DNA from: Clostridium cavendishii DSM 21758
GTDB taxonomy: Bacteria; Bacillota; Clostridia; Clostridiales; Clostridiaceae
DNA: 64,000 nt
Reading direction: 5' to 3'
Assembly (NCBI RefSeq): GCF_900141845.1
Contig: NZ_FQZB01000007.1
Location: 1 to 64,000 of the forward strand
Both the position numbers and the translations under genes were made by a program. Each line of letters starts with the position of its first letter. The first letter of the stretch is position 1. The notes under the pieces were generated by a model that saw only the letters and a program-made list of their open reading frames with translations, did not search any database and had not been told where the DNA came from. Of this stretch, positions 17,812-28,300 are shown one piece after another.

Positions 17812-18993
17812 ATGAAATATATTATTGGAATCATTGGGTTAATTGTTGTTTTGGGACTTGCATGGGTTGCAAGTAGTGATAAGAAAAATGTAAAGTACAA
17901 GCCTATTATTACAATGCTTATCTTACAATTTATACTTGGTTTTATTTTACTAAATACTGGTGTTGGGAATTATTTAATAGGTGGTATAGCAAATGGTTTT
18001 GAAGTATTGCTTAAATGTGCTGGAGAAGGAGTAAACTTTGTATTTGGTGGCTTAGTTAATGATAAACAGTTTTCATTTTTTATTAGTGTCCTTCTACCAA
18101 TAGTTTTTATTTCCGCTTTAATTGGTATTTTGCAATATTTAAAAATACTTCCTTTTATAGTGAAATACATAGGCTTAGTTTTAAGCAAAATTAATGGTAT
18201 GGGAAAGTTAGAATCTTACAATGCGGTAGCATCAGCTATTCTTGGACAATCTGAAGTATTTATTTCAGTAAAAAAACAGCTTGGTTTATTACCTAAACAT
18301 AGATTATACACTCTTTGTGCATCAGCTATGTCAACGGTGTCTATATCTATAGTTGGTTCGTATATGGTTCTTTTAGAGCCTAGATATGTTGTAACAGCAA
18401 TTGTTTTAAATTTATTTGGTGGATTCATTATATCATCAGTTATAAATCCATATACTGTAACAGAAGAAGAAGATATTTTAGTAGTTCAAGGAGAAAAAAA
18501 GCAAACATTTTTTGAAGTTCTTGGTGAATATATTATGGATGGATTCAAAGTAGCTGTTATAGTTGGTGCTATGTTGGTTGGGTTTGTAGCAATAATTGCT
18601 ATGATTAATACATTCTTTAAGGGGATTTTTGGAGTTAGCTTTCAAGATGTACTTGGATATGCATTCTCTCCATTTGCATTTTTAATGGGTGTACCTTTTA
18701 ATGAAACAATACAAGCTGCGAGTGTAATGGCAACTAAGCTAGTGGCGAATGAATTTGTTGCAATGAATTTATTATCAAGTGGAAGTGTACATTTATCAGC
18801 AAGATCAACTGGTATTGTTTCTACATTTTTAGTTTCCTTTGCAAATTTCTCATCAATTGGAATTATTTCAGGGGCAGTAAAAGGCCTTCATGAAGAACAA
18901 GGAAACGTTGTTGCACGTTTTGGATTAAAGTTATTATATGGTGCAACATTGGTAAGTGTTTTAACAGCAACTATTGTAGGATTAATTATATAA
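17812..18993 (+). CDS. nupC: Nucleoside:cation symporter NupC
   Basis: A 393-residue concentrative nucleoside transporter with about 8-10 hydrophobic segments. Conserved blocks match B. subtilis NupC as I recall it: LNTGVGNYLIGG, NFVFGGLVND, ESYNAVASAILGQSEVFIS, RLYTLCASAMSTVS and RSTGIVSTFLVSFANFSSIG. It imports pyrimidine (deoxy)nucleosides using the proton or sodium gradient. AAGAAGGAG precedes the ATG by 8 nt. It is controlled by the DeoR-type promoter upstream. No deoxyribose-phosphate aldolase or phosphorylase is next to it, unlike the B. subtilis operon. Confidence 0.93.
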   Translation: MKYIIGIIGLIVVLGLAWVASSDKKNVKYKPIITMLILQFILGFILLNTGVGNYLIGGIANGFEVLLKCAGEGVNFVFGGLVNDKQFSFFISVLLPIVFISALIGILQYLKILPFIVKYIGLVLSKINGMGKLESYNAVASAILGQSEVFISVKKQLGLLPKHRLYTLCASAMSTVSISIVGSYMVLLEPRYVVTAIVLNLFGGFIISSVINPYTVTEEEDILVVQGEKKQTFFEVLGEYIMDGFKVAVIVGAMLVGFVAIIAMINTFFKGIFGVSFQDVLGYAFSPFAFLMGVPFNETIQAASVMATKLVANEFVAMNLLSSGSVHLSARSTGIVSTFLVSFANFSSIGIISGAVKGLHEEQGNVVARFGLKLLYGATLVSVLTATIVGLII

Positions 18994-19116
18994 AACAAGT
19001 AGAGAATATTAAAAAATCAAAAATTTAGACTAGTGATGTAAAATAGAAAAATATAATAAATGTCTTTATCAAAACTATTTTTTTATAAATTAGCAAATTA
19101 AAAGACAGGCTAAAAC

Positions 19117-19153
19117 GGCTATTGGTAACCTTAATAAAAGCTTATCAATAGCC
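19117..19153. terminator. Bidirectional terminator between nupC and the TetR gene
   Basis: GGCTATTGGTAA pairs with TTATCAATAGCC around a 13-nt loop, followed by TTATACTTCTTT. It lies between the convergent nupC and tetR genes. Confidence 0.7.
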
Positions 19154-19270
19154 TTATACTTCTTTATTAATTTAAGAATATATTTTGTAATTTTAAATTA
19201 TAGATTAATTCACAATCTAAGCTATTTTGATAACAGTTCAGTGTACATTATAGAAGTATAGTAGAAAATA

Positions 19271-19813
19271 TTAGTTAAAATATTTTCTAACTTGCAAAAA
19301 AATCTCAGACATTTCTTCAGGACTTTTTTTAGCTCCGTCACTTAACCATTTAAATAATAGATTACAGTAACCACCTGCACTAAAAGCCATAATATATTCT
19401 GAATTTATCATTTCATCATATTTAGAATCATTAACTGCATCACGAATTTTAGGTAAAAATTCATTATATTTCTCAAATAATAAAAATAATAGTTCATTTT
19501 TTTTAAGGAGTTCCAAAAAATCTAAATGTTTTTGCCAAAACTCAAAATATACTTGAATTACATTATGCATTGTAAGATCCGTAGCTTGGCGTAAGCAGTC
19601 AATATAATCCTCCATTAATTCTTTTGCATATTGAGACAACAACTCTTCTTTAGTGGAAAAATTCCTATAAAAAGTTCTTCTTGATAAAGTAGCTTTATCT
19701 GTTATTTCTTTAATTGTTATATCCTGATACTGTTTTTCCTTCATAATATCTAGCAAAGCATTTATCATCCATTTTTTTGATTGCTCAGAAATTTGATTCT
19801 TTTTTTCTTCCAT
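19271..19813 (-). CDS. TetR/AcrR family transcriptional regulator
   Basis: A 180-residue TetR-type repressor. The N-terminal helix-turn-helix reads ALLDIMKEKQYQDITIKEI..KATLSRRTFYRNFSTKEELL (residues 14-60). The C-terminal helical ligand domain is of the TetR_C_7-like kind with FEFWQKHLDFLELL. It is divergent from an amidohydrolase gene, and two related dyads sit in the shared promoter region, so it probably represses that gene and itself. The ligand is not known; by position it could be a substrate or product of the amidohydrolase. Confidence 0.85.
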   Translation of the reverse strand: MEEKKNQISEQSKKWMINALLDIMKEKQYQDITIKEITDKATLSRRTFYRNFSTKEELLSQYAKELMEDYIDCLRQATDLTMHNVIQVYFEFWQKHLDFLELLKKNELLFLLFEKYNEFLPKIRDAVNDSKYDEMINSEYIMAFSAGGYCNLLFKWLSDGAKKSPEEMSEIFLQVRKYFN

Positions 19814-19857
19814 ATTTATTTTCTCCTTTACTTTGTGTCACATATTTCTACTAGATG

Positions 19858-19936
19858 TAGCACTTGTGCTAAAAGCATTGACATTCCAATATGTGATTAT
19901 TATACTATATTCAACCGAGGTGTCACAAGTGTGGCA
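19858..19936. promoter_or_regulatory. Divergent promoter flanked by two TetR-type operators
   Basis: TAGCAC-TT-GTGCTA at 19858-19871 is a perfect dyad. TGTCACA-AG-TGTGGCA at 19921-19936 is a second dyad with one mismatch. Both share the string CACTTGTG on one strand. Between them is a strong plus-strand promoter: TTGACA at 19878-19883, 17 nt, TATACT at 19901-19906. One operator touches the -35 side and the other the start of the transcript, which suits repression of the amidohydrolase gene by the divergent TetR protein. Confidence 0.65.
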
Positions 19937-20175
19937 CTTTAATGTAAATAGTAAAAATGGAATGTGATTTTTAACTAAATCCAATCCTGTAGATATTGCA
20001 ATAATCTAATTAAGCTAAATGTAGAAACTAATACAAAAAGAAGAATTCTACAAAATACAGAGTACTCTGATAAATTTTTTCTAGACAAATAATCATAATT
20101 TTTTGCGAAAGTAAAATAAATTTTATAAAGATATAAATTAGTTGTTTAAAATTTTTTATAAGGAGAGATAGGCTT

Positions 20176-21513
20176 ATGACTGATAATTATGCGTTCATCA
20201 ATTGTAATATAATAGATGGAAATTTACAAAGTGAAATTCAAAAGGACATGACAATTTTAGTGAATAGTAATCTAAAAAATGGTGTTAAACAAGGTATAAT
20301 TCATAAGATTGCAAACAAAAATGAAATAGAAGTACCACCCAATTACAAGGTAATTGATTTGCAGAATAGATATGTAATGCCAGGTCTTATAAACGCCCAT
20401 ATTCATTCCTTTGGAACTGGGAAACCTATGAAAGCTGTGGAGAATGAAAGAAGGCAAAAGCTACTATTTAAGCTTTTAAATACTAAGCCTGGTAGAAACG
20501 TATTTAAGCGAGTGATGAAAAAAAACTATATTAATGGTTTGAATTCAGGAGTAACAACTATGCGTTGTGTAGGTGATTTTTTCTACCTTGATGTAAAGTT
20601 AAGAAATGAAATTGATAATGGAAATTTTTTAGGACCTAGACTTATGGTTTCTGGTCCAATGATTAGCGTAACAGGAGGTCATGGTGGAGCAAGTCTTGCA
20701 ATAATTAGTGATTCGCCTTGGGAAGGTAGAAAATGTGTAAGAAAAAATGTGAGAGAAGAAGTTGACCTTATTAAGATTTGTGTTACAGGAGGTATAGCTG
20801 ATTCTAGAAAAGTAGGAGAGGCTGGTAGATTGCAGATGACTACAGAAGAGGTGACGGCTATTTGTGATGAAGCTCATAAAATTGGGATGATGGTTGCTGC
20901 TCATGTGGAAAGTAAAGAAGGGATGAGAGTTGCTCTAATGGGAGGCGTAGATACTATAGAACATGGTGCTGAAATGGATGATGAGATTATAAGTCTTTTC
21001 AAAAATAATCCTAAATCATTAAGGGGGTATTCAGCTCTCATACCAACTATGCATCCTCCAGTTTCTTTTAGTATGTTAGATACAAGCATTACAGGTATAA
21101 GTGAAGTCGCTAAGGAGAATACTATAATTGTTTACAGAGAAATGGTCCAAGGTATTAAGCAAGCTTTAGAAGCTGGAATAAAAATAGGTTTAGGTACAGA
21201 TGCATCAATGTCTTATATAACTCACTATAATACATGGAGAGAATTAGATTATCTTGTTAGGTATATAGGAATTACTCCAAAACAAGCGATTTACCACGCT
21301 ACTAAGTCAAATGCAGAAATTCTAGGTATTGATGATGAAACTGGCTCGTTAGAAATTGGAAAATCAGCTGATTTCATAGTATTAAATGAAAATCCTTTGG
21401 AAAATTTAAGAAGCTTGTCCGAGCCTAAAATGGTTATTATTCGAGGCACTATAATTAATGAACCTAATATTGATAAAATACCTCAGATTGATGAAGCTCT
21501 TGACCAAATATAA
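20176..21513 (+). CDS. Metal-dependent amidohydrolase family protein
   Basis: A 445-residue amidohydrolase of the imidazolonepropionase/prolidase-like branch. The metal motif is NAHIH (H75, H77). Later ligands are probably the Lys in VDLIKICVTGG, His in VAAHVES, His in TIEHGAEM and Asp in GLGTDASMSY. The C-terminal block (GSLEIGKSADFIVLNENPLENL) is the usual composite beta-domain of the family. The cytosolic enzyme would hydrolyse a C-N bond in a ring or peptide; the substrate is not identifiable. AAGGAGAG is 10 nt before the ATG. Expression is probably under the divergent TetR regulator. The transcript leader is about 260 nt. Confidence 0.82.
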   Translation: MTDNYAFINCNIIDGNLQSEIQKDMTILVNSNLKNGVKQGIIHKIANKNEIEVPPNYKVIDLQNRYVMPGLINAHIHSFGTGKPMKAVENERRQKLLFKLLNTKPGRNVFKRVMKKNYINGLNSGVTTMRCVGDFFYLDVKLRNEIDNGNFLGPRLMVSGPMISVTGGHGGASLAIISDSPWEGRKCVRKNVREEVDLIKICVTGGIADSRKVGEAGRLQMTTEEVTAICDEAHKIGMMVAAHVESKEGMRVALMGGVDTIEHGAEMDDEIISLFKNNPKSLRGYSALIPTMHPPVSFSMLDTSITGISEVAKENTIIVYREMVQGIKQALEAGIKIGLGTDASMSYITHYNTWRELDYLVRYIGITPKQAIYHATKSNAEILGIDDETGSLEIGKSADFIVLNENPLENLRSLSEPKMVIIRGTIINEPNIDKIPQIDEALDQI

Positions 21514-21582
21514 TAATAAATAAATTGGTTGCAATAATAAAATATAGACTTTGTTATTTTTATTTTTTATGAAAACCTATTG

Positions 21583-21630
21583 AACATATTAATACTGACT
21601 TATGGCAGTATTAATATGTTATTATTTTTT
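21583..21630 (+). terminator. Strong terminator after the amidohydrolase
   Basis: A perfect 15-bp stem (AACATATTAATACTG with CAGTATTAATATGTT) has an 8-nt loop and is followed by ATTATTTTTT. It lies 70 bp after the amidohydrolase stop codon. Confidence 0.85.
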
Positions 21631-21813
21631 GAAAGCAATTTAAAGTTATAGTATGAAATGAAGGGAAGAAAAAAATGATTATGAAAAAGTTTTATTATAA
21701 ATAGAATGGAAAAATACTTGCCAAAGTGAGAAAAACAATTAAAATGGAAAAAATATTGCGGTTTTATTAAAAATATATTAATATAGAAGGAAGAAATTTA
21801 ATAGTTCAGATGA

Positions 21814-21984
21814 AGATAGCGGGAGAGTAATGGATATGCCATTCACCGAAGAAGTAAATCTTTCAGGTACCTATTTAGTTAGAGATGACCGTTATTGGAT
21901 GAACCCTTGGAGAGACTCGAAATAGAGCACCGAAGGAGAAAGCTATAAAAGCGAAACTCTCAGGTAAAAGGACAGGGGAAAGGT
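21814..21984 (+). ncRNA. Tandem glycine riboswitch
   Basis: Two glycine (gcvT-type) aptamers lie in series. The first starts near GCGGGAGAGT and contains CACCGAAGAAGTAAATC followed by TTTCAGGTACC. The second runs from CCCTTGGAGAGACTCG through GAGCACCGAAGGAGAAAG to AACTCTCAGGTAAAAGGACAGGGG. The paired GGAGAG, ACCGAAG and CTCAGGTAAAAGGAC strings are the hallmark of this class. Binding glycine usually turns expression on. Downstream at 21999-22023 a short AT stem (AAAGTAAT with ATTACTTT) then TTCTTA could be the switch terminator. The controlled gene is the CycA-like transporter 450 nt further on. Confidence 0.93.
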
Positions 21985-22216
21985 AACATATCTTAAAAAG
22001 TAATATATTATAAATTACTTTCTTAGAGCTTATCTATTCTCATTTGTGTCTCCAATCATAAAATACTTATATAGTAAAAGGCATTTTATAATTTTCTTAT
22101 CTTTTGAAACTATAAGTAGTCTTATACAATTTTTTTCGACTTAGAGTTTATTCATCAGAGTAGGGGGATTATATACTTTTTTAGTACATGCTTTTTAACT
22201 AAGGTGGAGGGATAAA

Positions 22217-22300
22217 ATGAATCGATTAACAAAAGTACTTACCCAAATCTATTCTATAGTATTGGGAGGTGAAGGTTTAGTCTTACTAATTGAAACTTGA
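22217..22300 (+). CDS. 27-codon upstream open reading frame in the riboswitch leader
   Basis: ATG at 22217 is preceded by AGGTGGAGGGATAAA, a near-ideal ribosome binding site. It opens a 27-codon frame beginning MNRLTKVLTQIYSIVLGG and ending LLIET. It lies between the glycine riboswitch and cycA. No Gly-rich run suggests classical attenuation. It could be a leader peptide, a small membrane peptide or the stub of a lost gene. The ribosome binding site is the only support. Confidence 0.35.
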   Translation: MNRLTKVLTQIYSIVLGGEGLVLLIET

Positions 22301-22439
22301 ATCTATTGCATTAATAATACTTTTTTGGACATTATTGAAATAAGAAGAGATTTATCATTAATTAAATAATAGTTCTAAAAAAATTAAGATTGCAGTAAAG
22401 AAGATTTATAAAAGTAACACTTAGAAAGGCGGAATACAT

Positions 22440-23786
22440 ATGTCAGAAAATAAAGATTTATCAAGAGGATTAAAAAATCGTCATGTTCAACTACTTGCAA
22501 TTGGAGGAGCGATTGGTACTGGGTTATTTCTGGGCTCAGGTAGGTCTATTCATTTGGCAGGACCATCTATTTTATTTGCATATATGATAACGGGTGTTAT
22601 TTGTTTTTTTATTATGCGTGCACTTGGCGAATTATTGCTTTCTAATTTAAATTATCATTCCTTTGTAGATTTTGTACATGATTATTTAGGAAAAGAAGCA
22701 GCATTTATTACTGGATGGACCTATTGGTTCTGCTGGATATCACTTGCTATGGCTGATTTAACTGCTGCTGGACTTTATATACAATATTGGTTTCCGAATA
22801 TAGCTCAATGGGTTCCAAGTCTTATAGTACTTGTAATTTTATTAATTATGAACCTTACTACAGTAAAGTTATTTGGAGAAATGGAGTTTTGGTTTGCATT
22901 AATTAAAATTGTTGCAATTTTGTCATTAATTATAATTGGTACAGTTATGATTATTAAAGGTTTTTCTACAGATGCTGGAGTATCTAGCTTTACAAACCTT
23001 TGGAGTCATGGTGGTTGGTTCCCAAATGGAGCAAGTGGTTTTATTCTTTCTTTCCAAATGGTTGTGTTTGCTTTTACTGGAATAGAGTTAGTTGGGTTAA
23101 CAGCTGGTGAAACTGAAAATCCAGAAAAAGTTATTCCAAAGGCTATTAACAGTATTCCAATTAGAATTATTATTTTCTATATTGGAGCACTTGCTGTTAT
23201 TATGAGTATATATCCATGGAATTCTATTAATCCAGATAAAAGCCCATTTGTACAGGTTTTTGCTGTAGTAGGAATAGTGGCAGCAGCAAGTATTGTAAAT
23301 TTTGTTGTATTAACATCAGCTGCATCAGCTTGTAATAGTGGTATTTTTAGTACTAGTCGTATGGTTTATTCTCTTGCTAAGGAAAATAATGCACCTGAAT
23401 CAATGAAAAAATTAACTTCTCATCAAGTACCTTCGAATGCTTTAATTTTTTCTGCAACTGTCATTTTAATTTCAGTTATTTTGAATTATATTATGCCAGA
23501 AGGAGTATTTGTACTTATTACAAGTATATCAACATTTTGCTTTATCTTTATTTGGGCTATTATAGTAGTCTGTCACTTAAAATATCGAAAAACTAATCCT
23601 GAACTTGCAGCAAAGAGCAAATTCAAAATGCCATTTTTTCCAATTGCTAATTATATAATTCTAGCATTTATTGCTTTTGTTATAATTGTATTAGCACTTA
23701 ATAAGGAAACTCGAGTAGCTCTATTTGTAACACCTGTATGGTTTATAATGCTTTGGTTAATTTATAAGGTATTAAAACGAAAATGA
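22440..23786 (+). CDS. cycA: Glycine/D-alanine/D-serine permease, CycA-like (APC superfamily)
   Basis: A 448-residue amino acid permease with about 12 transmembrane segments. The N-terminus has the APC signature QLLAIGGAIGTGLFLGSG. The stretches TGWTYWFCWISLAMADLTA and LTTVKLFGEMEFWFALIK agree closely with E. coli CycA as I recall it. It would import glycine, D-alanine and D-serine by proton symport. The upstream glycine riboswitch supports glycine as the main substrate and suggests uptake is induced when glycine is plentiful, in keeping with glycine catabolism. AAAGGCGG lies 9 nt before the ATG. Confidence 0.92.
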   Translation: MSENKDLSRGLKNRHVQLLAIGGAIGTGLFLGSGRSIHLAGPSILFAYMITGVICFFIMRALGELLLSNLNYHSFVDFVHDYLGKEAAFITGWTYWFCWISLAMADLTAAGLYIQYWFPNIAQWVPSLIVLVILLIMNLTTVKLFGEMEFWFALIKIVAILSLIIIGTVMIIKGFSTDAGVSSFTNLWSHGGWFPNGASGFILSFQMVVFAFTGIELVGLTAGETENPEKVIPKAINSIPIRIIIFYIGALAVIMSIYPWNSINPDKSPFVQVFAVVGIVAAASIVNFVVLTSAASACNSGIFSTSRMVYSLAKENNAPESMKKLTSHQVPSNALIFSATVILISVILNYIMPEGVFVLITSISTFCFIFIWAIIVVCHLKYRKTNPELAAKSKFKMPFFPIANYIILAFIAFVIIVLALNKETRVALFVTPVWFIMLWLIYKVLKRK

Positions 23787-23894
23787 TTCAAGTTTAATTA
23801 ATTACTTTATTATTAGTTAGAGAAGTAAAAAGAGAATTAAAAATAATTTAGTAATTAAAAAAATATTATATAATTATTAAATAATAATTTTTAT

Positions 23895-23927
23895 GGCGGT
23901 GTTAGAGAAATCAGGCACCGTCTTTTT
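23895..23927 (+). terminator. Terminator after cycA
   Basis: GGCGGTG pairs with CACCGTC through one G-U pair around a 14-nt loop and is followed by TTTTTAATTTTT. It lies 108 bp after cycA. The rest of the 366-bp gap up to 24154 is AT-rich and must hold the promoter of the dus gene; no clear box is seen. Confidence 0.75.
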
Positions 23928-24153
23928 AATTTTTATATTTAGAAAACATTAGTTGTATTAAGTAGATAAGAAAAAAGAAGGCTGATATAATGTTTTTAGA
24001 ATAGATAGATTTTAATAAATAATCTACATCTATAACAGTTAGAGTCGTCTATATTTTCAAATAGTTTGAATGTAGAAAGTTAATTAGAACTTATATATTT
24101 ATAAAATAAATCAGCATAAAAACAAGTAAACTAAATAGATAAAGGAGAATAAA

Positions 24154-25119
24154 ATGAAATATTATTTAGCGCCAATGGAAGGGATTACTGGATACATATA
24201 TAGAAATTCTTATAAGAAATTTTTTAATAATATTGATAAGTATTTTACGCCTTTTATTGTTCCAAATACAAGTACAAGCCTTAAAACTAAAGAATTAAGG
24301 GATGTTTTACCAGAAAATAATAAAGGAATGAATATAGTGCCTCAAATACTTACCAATGATCCAGAAGGTTTTATTACTACTTCTAGGAAGTTACAGCAAT
24401 TAGGTTATGAAGAGATTAATTTAAATTTAGGCTGTCCATCTGGAACTGTTGTTTCAAAGAATAGGGGTTCAGGATTTTTAGCTAAAAGAGAAGAACTAGA
24501 TATGTTTTTTAATGAAATATTTAAAATGGATGATATGAAAATTTCTGTAAAAACTAGAATAGGAAAAGACAGTCCAGAAGAATTCTATGAATTAATAAAA
24601 ATTTATAATAAATATCCTATAGAAGAATTAATTATTCATCCTAGAACTCAAAAGGATTTTTATGGGAATAAACCTAATTTAGAAGTATTTAAGGATGCAT
24701 TAGCTTTAAGTACTAATCCAGTATGCTATAATGGAGACATTTTTACCGTTAATGATCATAATAGCTTAATTAAAGCTTTTCCAGAAGTAAAAACTCTAAT
24801 GTTAGGAAGAGGGGTACTAGCTAACCCAGGATTAGTTAGTTTGATAAACAATGATACTAATATAAATAAAAAAGTATTAAAGGATTTTCATGATGAAGTT
24901 TTAAATGAATATATAGAATTATTTAATGAAGATAAAAATGCAATGTTTAGAATGAAAGAATTATGGGGTTATATGATCTACATATTTTCAGATAATAAAA
25001 AATATGCTAAGAAAATAAAGAAAGCACAAAAACTACGAGATTATAATGAAGCTGTTTCAAAGTTATTTGAAGAACAAGAAATTTTAGAAGGAGCAGGATT
25101 ATTTAACAATGAGAATTAA
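24154..25119 (+). CDS. tRNA-dihydrouridine synthase
   Basis: A 321-residue FMN-dependent Dus-family TIM barrel. MKYYLAPMEGITGYIYRNS opens the barrel. The substrate-side motif with the catalytic Cys is INLNLGCPSGTVVSKNRGSGFL (C91 by my count of the LGCPS motif). VKTRIG and a C-terminal LMLGRGVLANPGL phosphate-binding loop complete the pattern. It reduces uridines in tRNA D-loops using NADPH. The bacterial subtype (DusB or DusC) is not decided. AAAGGAG precedes the ATG by about 7 nt. It stands alone ahead of polC. Confidence 0.9.
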   Translation: MKYYLAPMEGITGYIYRNSYKKFFNNIDKYFTPFIVPNTSTSLKTKELRDVLPENNKGMNIVPQILTNDPEGFITTSRKLQQLGYEEINLNLGCPSGTVVSKNRGSGFLAKREELDMFFNEIFKMDDMKISVKTRIGKDSPEEFYELIKIYNKYPIEELIIHPRTQKDFYGNKPNLEVFKDALALSTNPVCYNGDIFTVNDHNSLIKAFPEVKTLMLGRGVLANPGLVSLINNDTNINKKVLKDFHDEVLNEYIELFNEDKNAMFRMKELWGYMIYIFSDNKKYAKKIKKAQKLRDYNEAVSKLFEEQEILEGAGLFNNEN

Positions 25120-25356
25120 ATAGTGTAATATTATGTTAAATGAGTATTCTTTAACAGATACATTTCATGATTTATTGCAAACATTAGTAATTATTAATGA
25201 ATGGGTTAAAAAGACTTTATGAATAATAAGATAAAAAAGAGATTTAATGGGTAAAATATGAGAGGATTTATCCATATTTCTATAAATGACAGGGAATAAT
25301 TTTTTGTATATAATAGAACAGTACTAAAAATTTTAGAAAGAAGGATACTGAATATT

Positions 25357-28300
25357 ATGAAAAGAATAAATGAAATTTTTAGTGATTATGAAGCAAAAGG
25401 CAATATAAATAATGCTATTGTAGAATCAGTTATTTTGTACAAAAAGAGCCAATGCTTAGAGCTTAAAATTACTTCAGATAAATATGTTGAAATAAAAGAA
25501 GTTGAAAGTCTTAACATGTTTATAAGAAGAAAATTTTCTTTAAAAGATTCTATAATAAAAGTAAAATATGTTGATGGAATAGAAAGAAAGCCTATAGAAG
25601 AGGAATTAGAAAATATTATTCTTTTAATAGCAGACAAACAACCAGTTTTAAAATCAGTAGTAGGTAACAGTGATTTTACAGTTACTGATAATACTATAAA
25701 TTTTAGCTTCAAAATTGCAATATCAAATTTTTTGAAATCTATGAAGTATGATAAACAGATTCACAATGCTATAAAAACATTTTATGGTGAATCATATAAA
25801 ATAAACTTTATTGATAATGTAAGTAGTGAAGAGTTAGAACTTCAACAAGAAGAAAAACAAAAAGAGATGTTAGCTGTTTTAAGTCAGATTAAGACAGATG
25901 CAATTAGTAATTCACCTAAATTACCTAAGGAACCTGTAGTTAGAAAAGAGGATGAAAAAGAGGAAACAGGTAGTAAAAAAGCTGATCCATTTTTAATATT
26001 AGGAAGAAGTTCTAAAATTAAGGATCCTATAATAAAAATTACAGATATTACACCTGATGAAGGAAAGGTAGTTATAGAAGGTGAATTATCTAATATGGAA
26101 ACAAGGGAACTAAGAAGTGGAAAGATATTAGTTTCCTTTGATGTGTATGATGGCTCAAGCTCTATGACATGCAAAAGTTTTTTAAATCCTGCTGAAAGTG
26201 AGGAAGTGTTATCTAGACTTAAGAAAGCTGGTGGTGTAAGGCTAGTTGGAATGGCTAGTTACAGCAAGTTTTCTGGAGAAGTTGAGATGATTGCTAATAT
26301 TATAATAGAAACAATGGGAATTAGAAGGGTTAAGAGACAGGATAATGCTGAAGTAAAAAGAGTAGAGTTACACATGCATACGCAGATGAGTCAAATGGAC
26401 GCTATGACTAGTGCTACTGATTTGATTAAAAGAGCTATGAGCTGGGGAATGAAGTCAATTGCTATAACAGATCATGGAGTAGTGCAGGCTTTCCCAGAGG
26501 CACATAAGCTTTTGGGAAGAAATAATCCTGATATGAAAGTTATATATGGGGTGGAGGCTTATTTAGCACCTGATAAAAAGCCATCTTTTACAAATTCTAA
26601 GGGACAGAGTATAGATACCACTTATTGTGTACTGGATTTAGAAACCACTGGATTCTCACCAAAAACTGAAAAAATTACTGAAATAGGTATCATGAAATAT
26701 AAGGATGGAAAGGTAATAGATAAGTTCAGTTGTTTTGTAAACCCTGAGAAGCCAATTCCTGCAAGGGTTATAGAGGTTACAAATATAACTGACGATATGG
26801 TAAAGGATGCTGAGAAAATAGAGCAAGTTTTTCCTAAAATGTTAGAGTTTATTGAAGGAAGTGTTTTGGTAGCTCATAATGCTACATTTGATGTTGGGTT
26901 CTTAAAACATAATGCGAGAGTATTAGGATATGATTTTGATTTTACATCTTTAGATACATTAACATTAGCACAGGAGTTATTTCCTGAGTATAAAAGTTAT
27001 AAATTGGGGAGAATTGCTAAAAATCTAGGTATAAAAGTAGAGGTTGCTCATAGAGCTTTAGATGATGTTGATACTACAGTTAAGGTATTTGAGATAATGC
27101 TTGGAATGTTAAAGGAAAGAGGAGTAAAAACTATTGATGATATAGAATTATATGCAGCTAATGAAGAATCTAAAAAAGAGTCATATAAGAAGCTTAGAAC
27201 ATATCATACAATAATATTTGCTAAAAATTATGTTGGACTAAAAAATTTATATAGACTAGTATCTTATTCAAGTCTAGATTACTTTTATAAAAAGCCTCGT
27301 ATATTAAGGAGTATGCTCCATAAATATTCAGAGGGATTAATTATAGGAAGTGCTTGTAGTGAAGGAGAATTGTATCAATCAATACTTCTTGGAAAATCTG
27401 ATGAAGAGATTGAAGCTATTGCACAGGAATATGATTATTTAGAAATTCAGCCACTAGGAAACAATGAGTACTTAGTAAGGAAGGAGCAAGTACCCGATAG
27501 AGAGTATCTAAAGGAAATTAATAAAAAGATTATAAAGCTTGGAGAAAAGCTAAATAAACCTGTTGTAGCTACAGGAGATGTACATTTTATGGATCCTGAA
27601 GATGAAATATATAGGCGTATACTTGAAGCTGGGCAAGGGTTTAAGGATGCGGATGAACAGGCTCCGCTATATTTAAGAACTACTGAGGAGATGCTTGCTG
27701 AATTTTCTTATTTAGGAAGAGAAAAAGCTTATGAAGTTGTAGTTACAAATACTAATAAAATAGCAGATATGTGTGAGCAAATAAGTCCTATATCACCTGA
27801 TAAAGCTACACCACATATAGATGGTTGTGAGCAAACAATTAAGGATATTACATATGAAAAGGCCCATGAACTTTATGGGGATCCTCTTCCTGAACTAGTT
27901 AAACAAAGGCTAGAGAAGGAGCTTGATTCTATTATAAAAAATGGTTTCTCTGTTATGTATATAATAGCTCAAAAGCTAGTGTGGAAATCAAATGAGGATG
28001 GGTATCTAGTTGGTTCCAGAGGTTCTGTTGGTTCTTCTGTAGTGGCATATATGACTGGTATAACTGAAGTAAATGCTCTTCCACCTCATTATAGATGTCC
28101 AAATTGTAAGCATTCGGATTTTTCGGATTATGGTATTAAGCTTGGATTTGACTTACCAGATAAGAAGTGTCCTGTTTGTGGTGAAGAGTTAGCTAAGGAT
28201 GGTATAGATATTCCTTTTGAAACTTTCCTTGGGTTTAATGGGGATAAAGAGCCAGATATAGATTTAAACTTTTCAGGAGAATATCAAGCAAAGGCTCATA

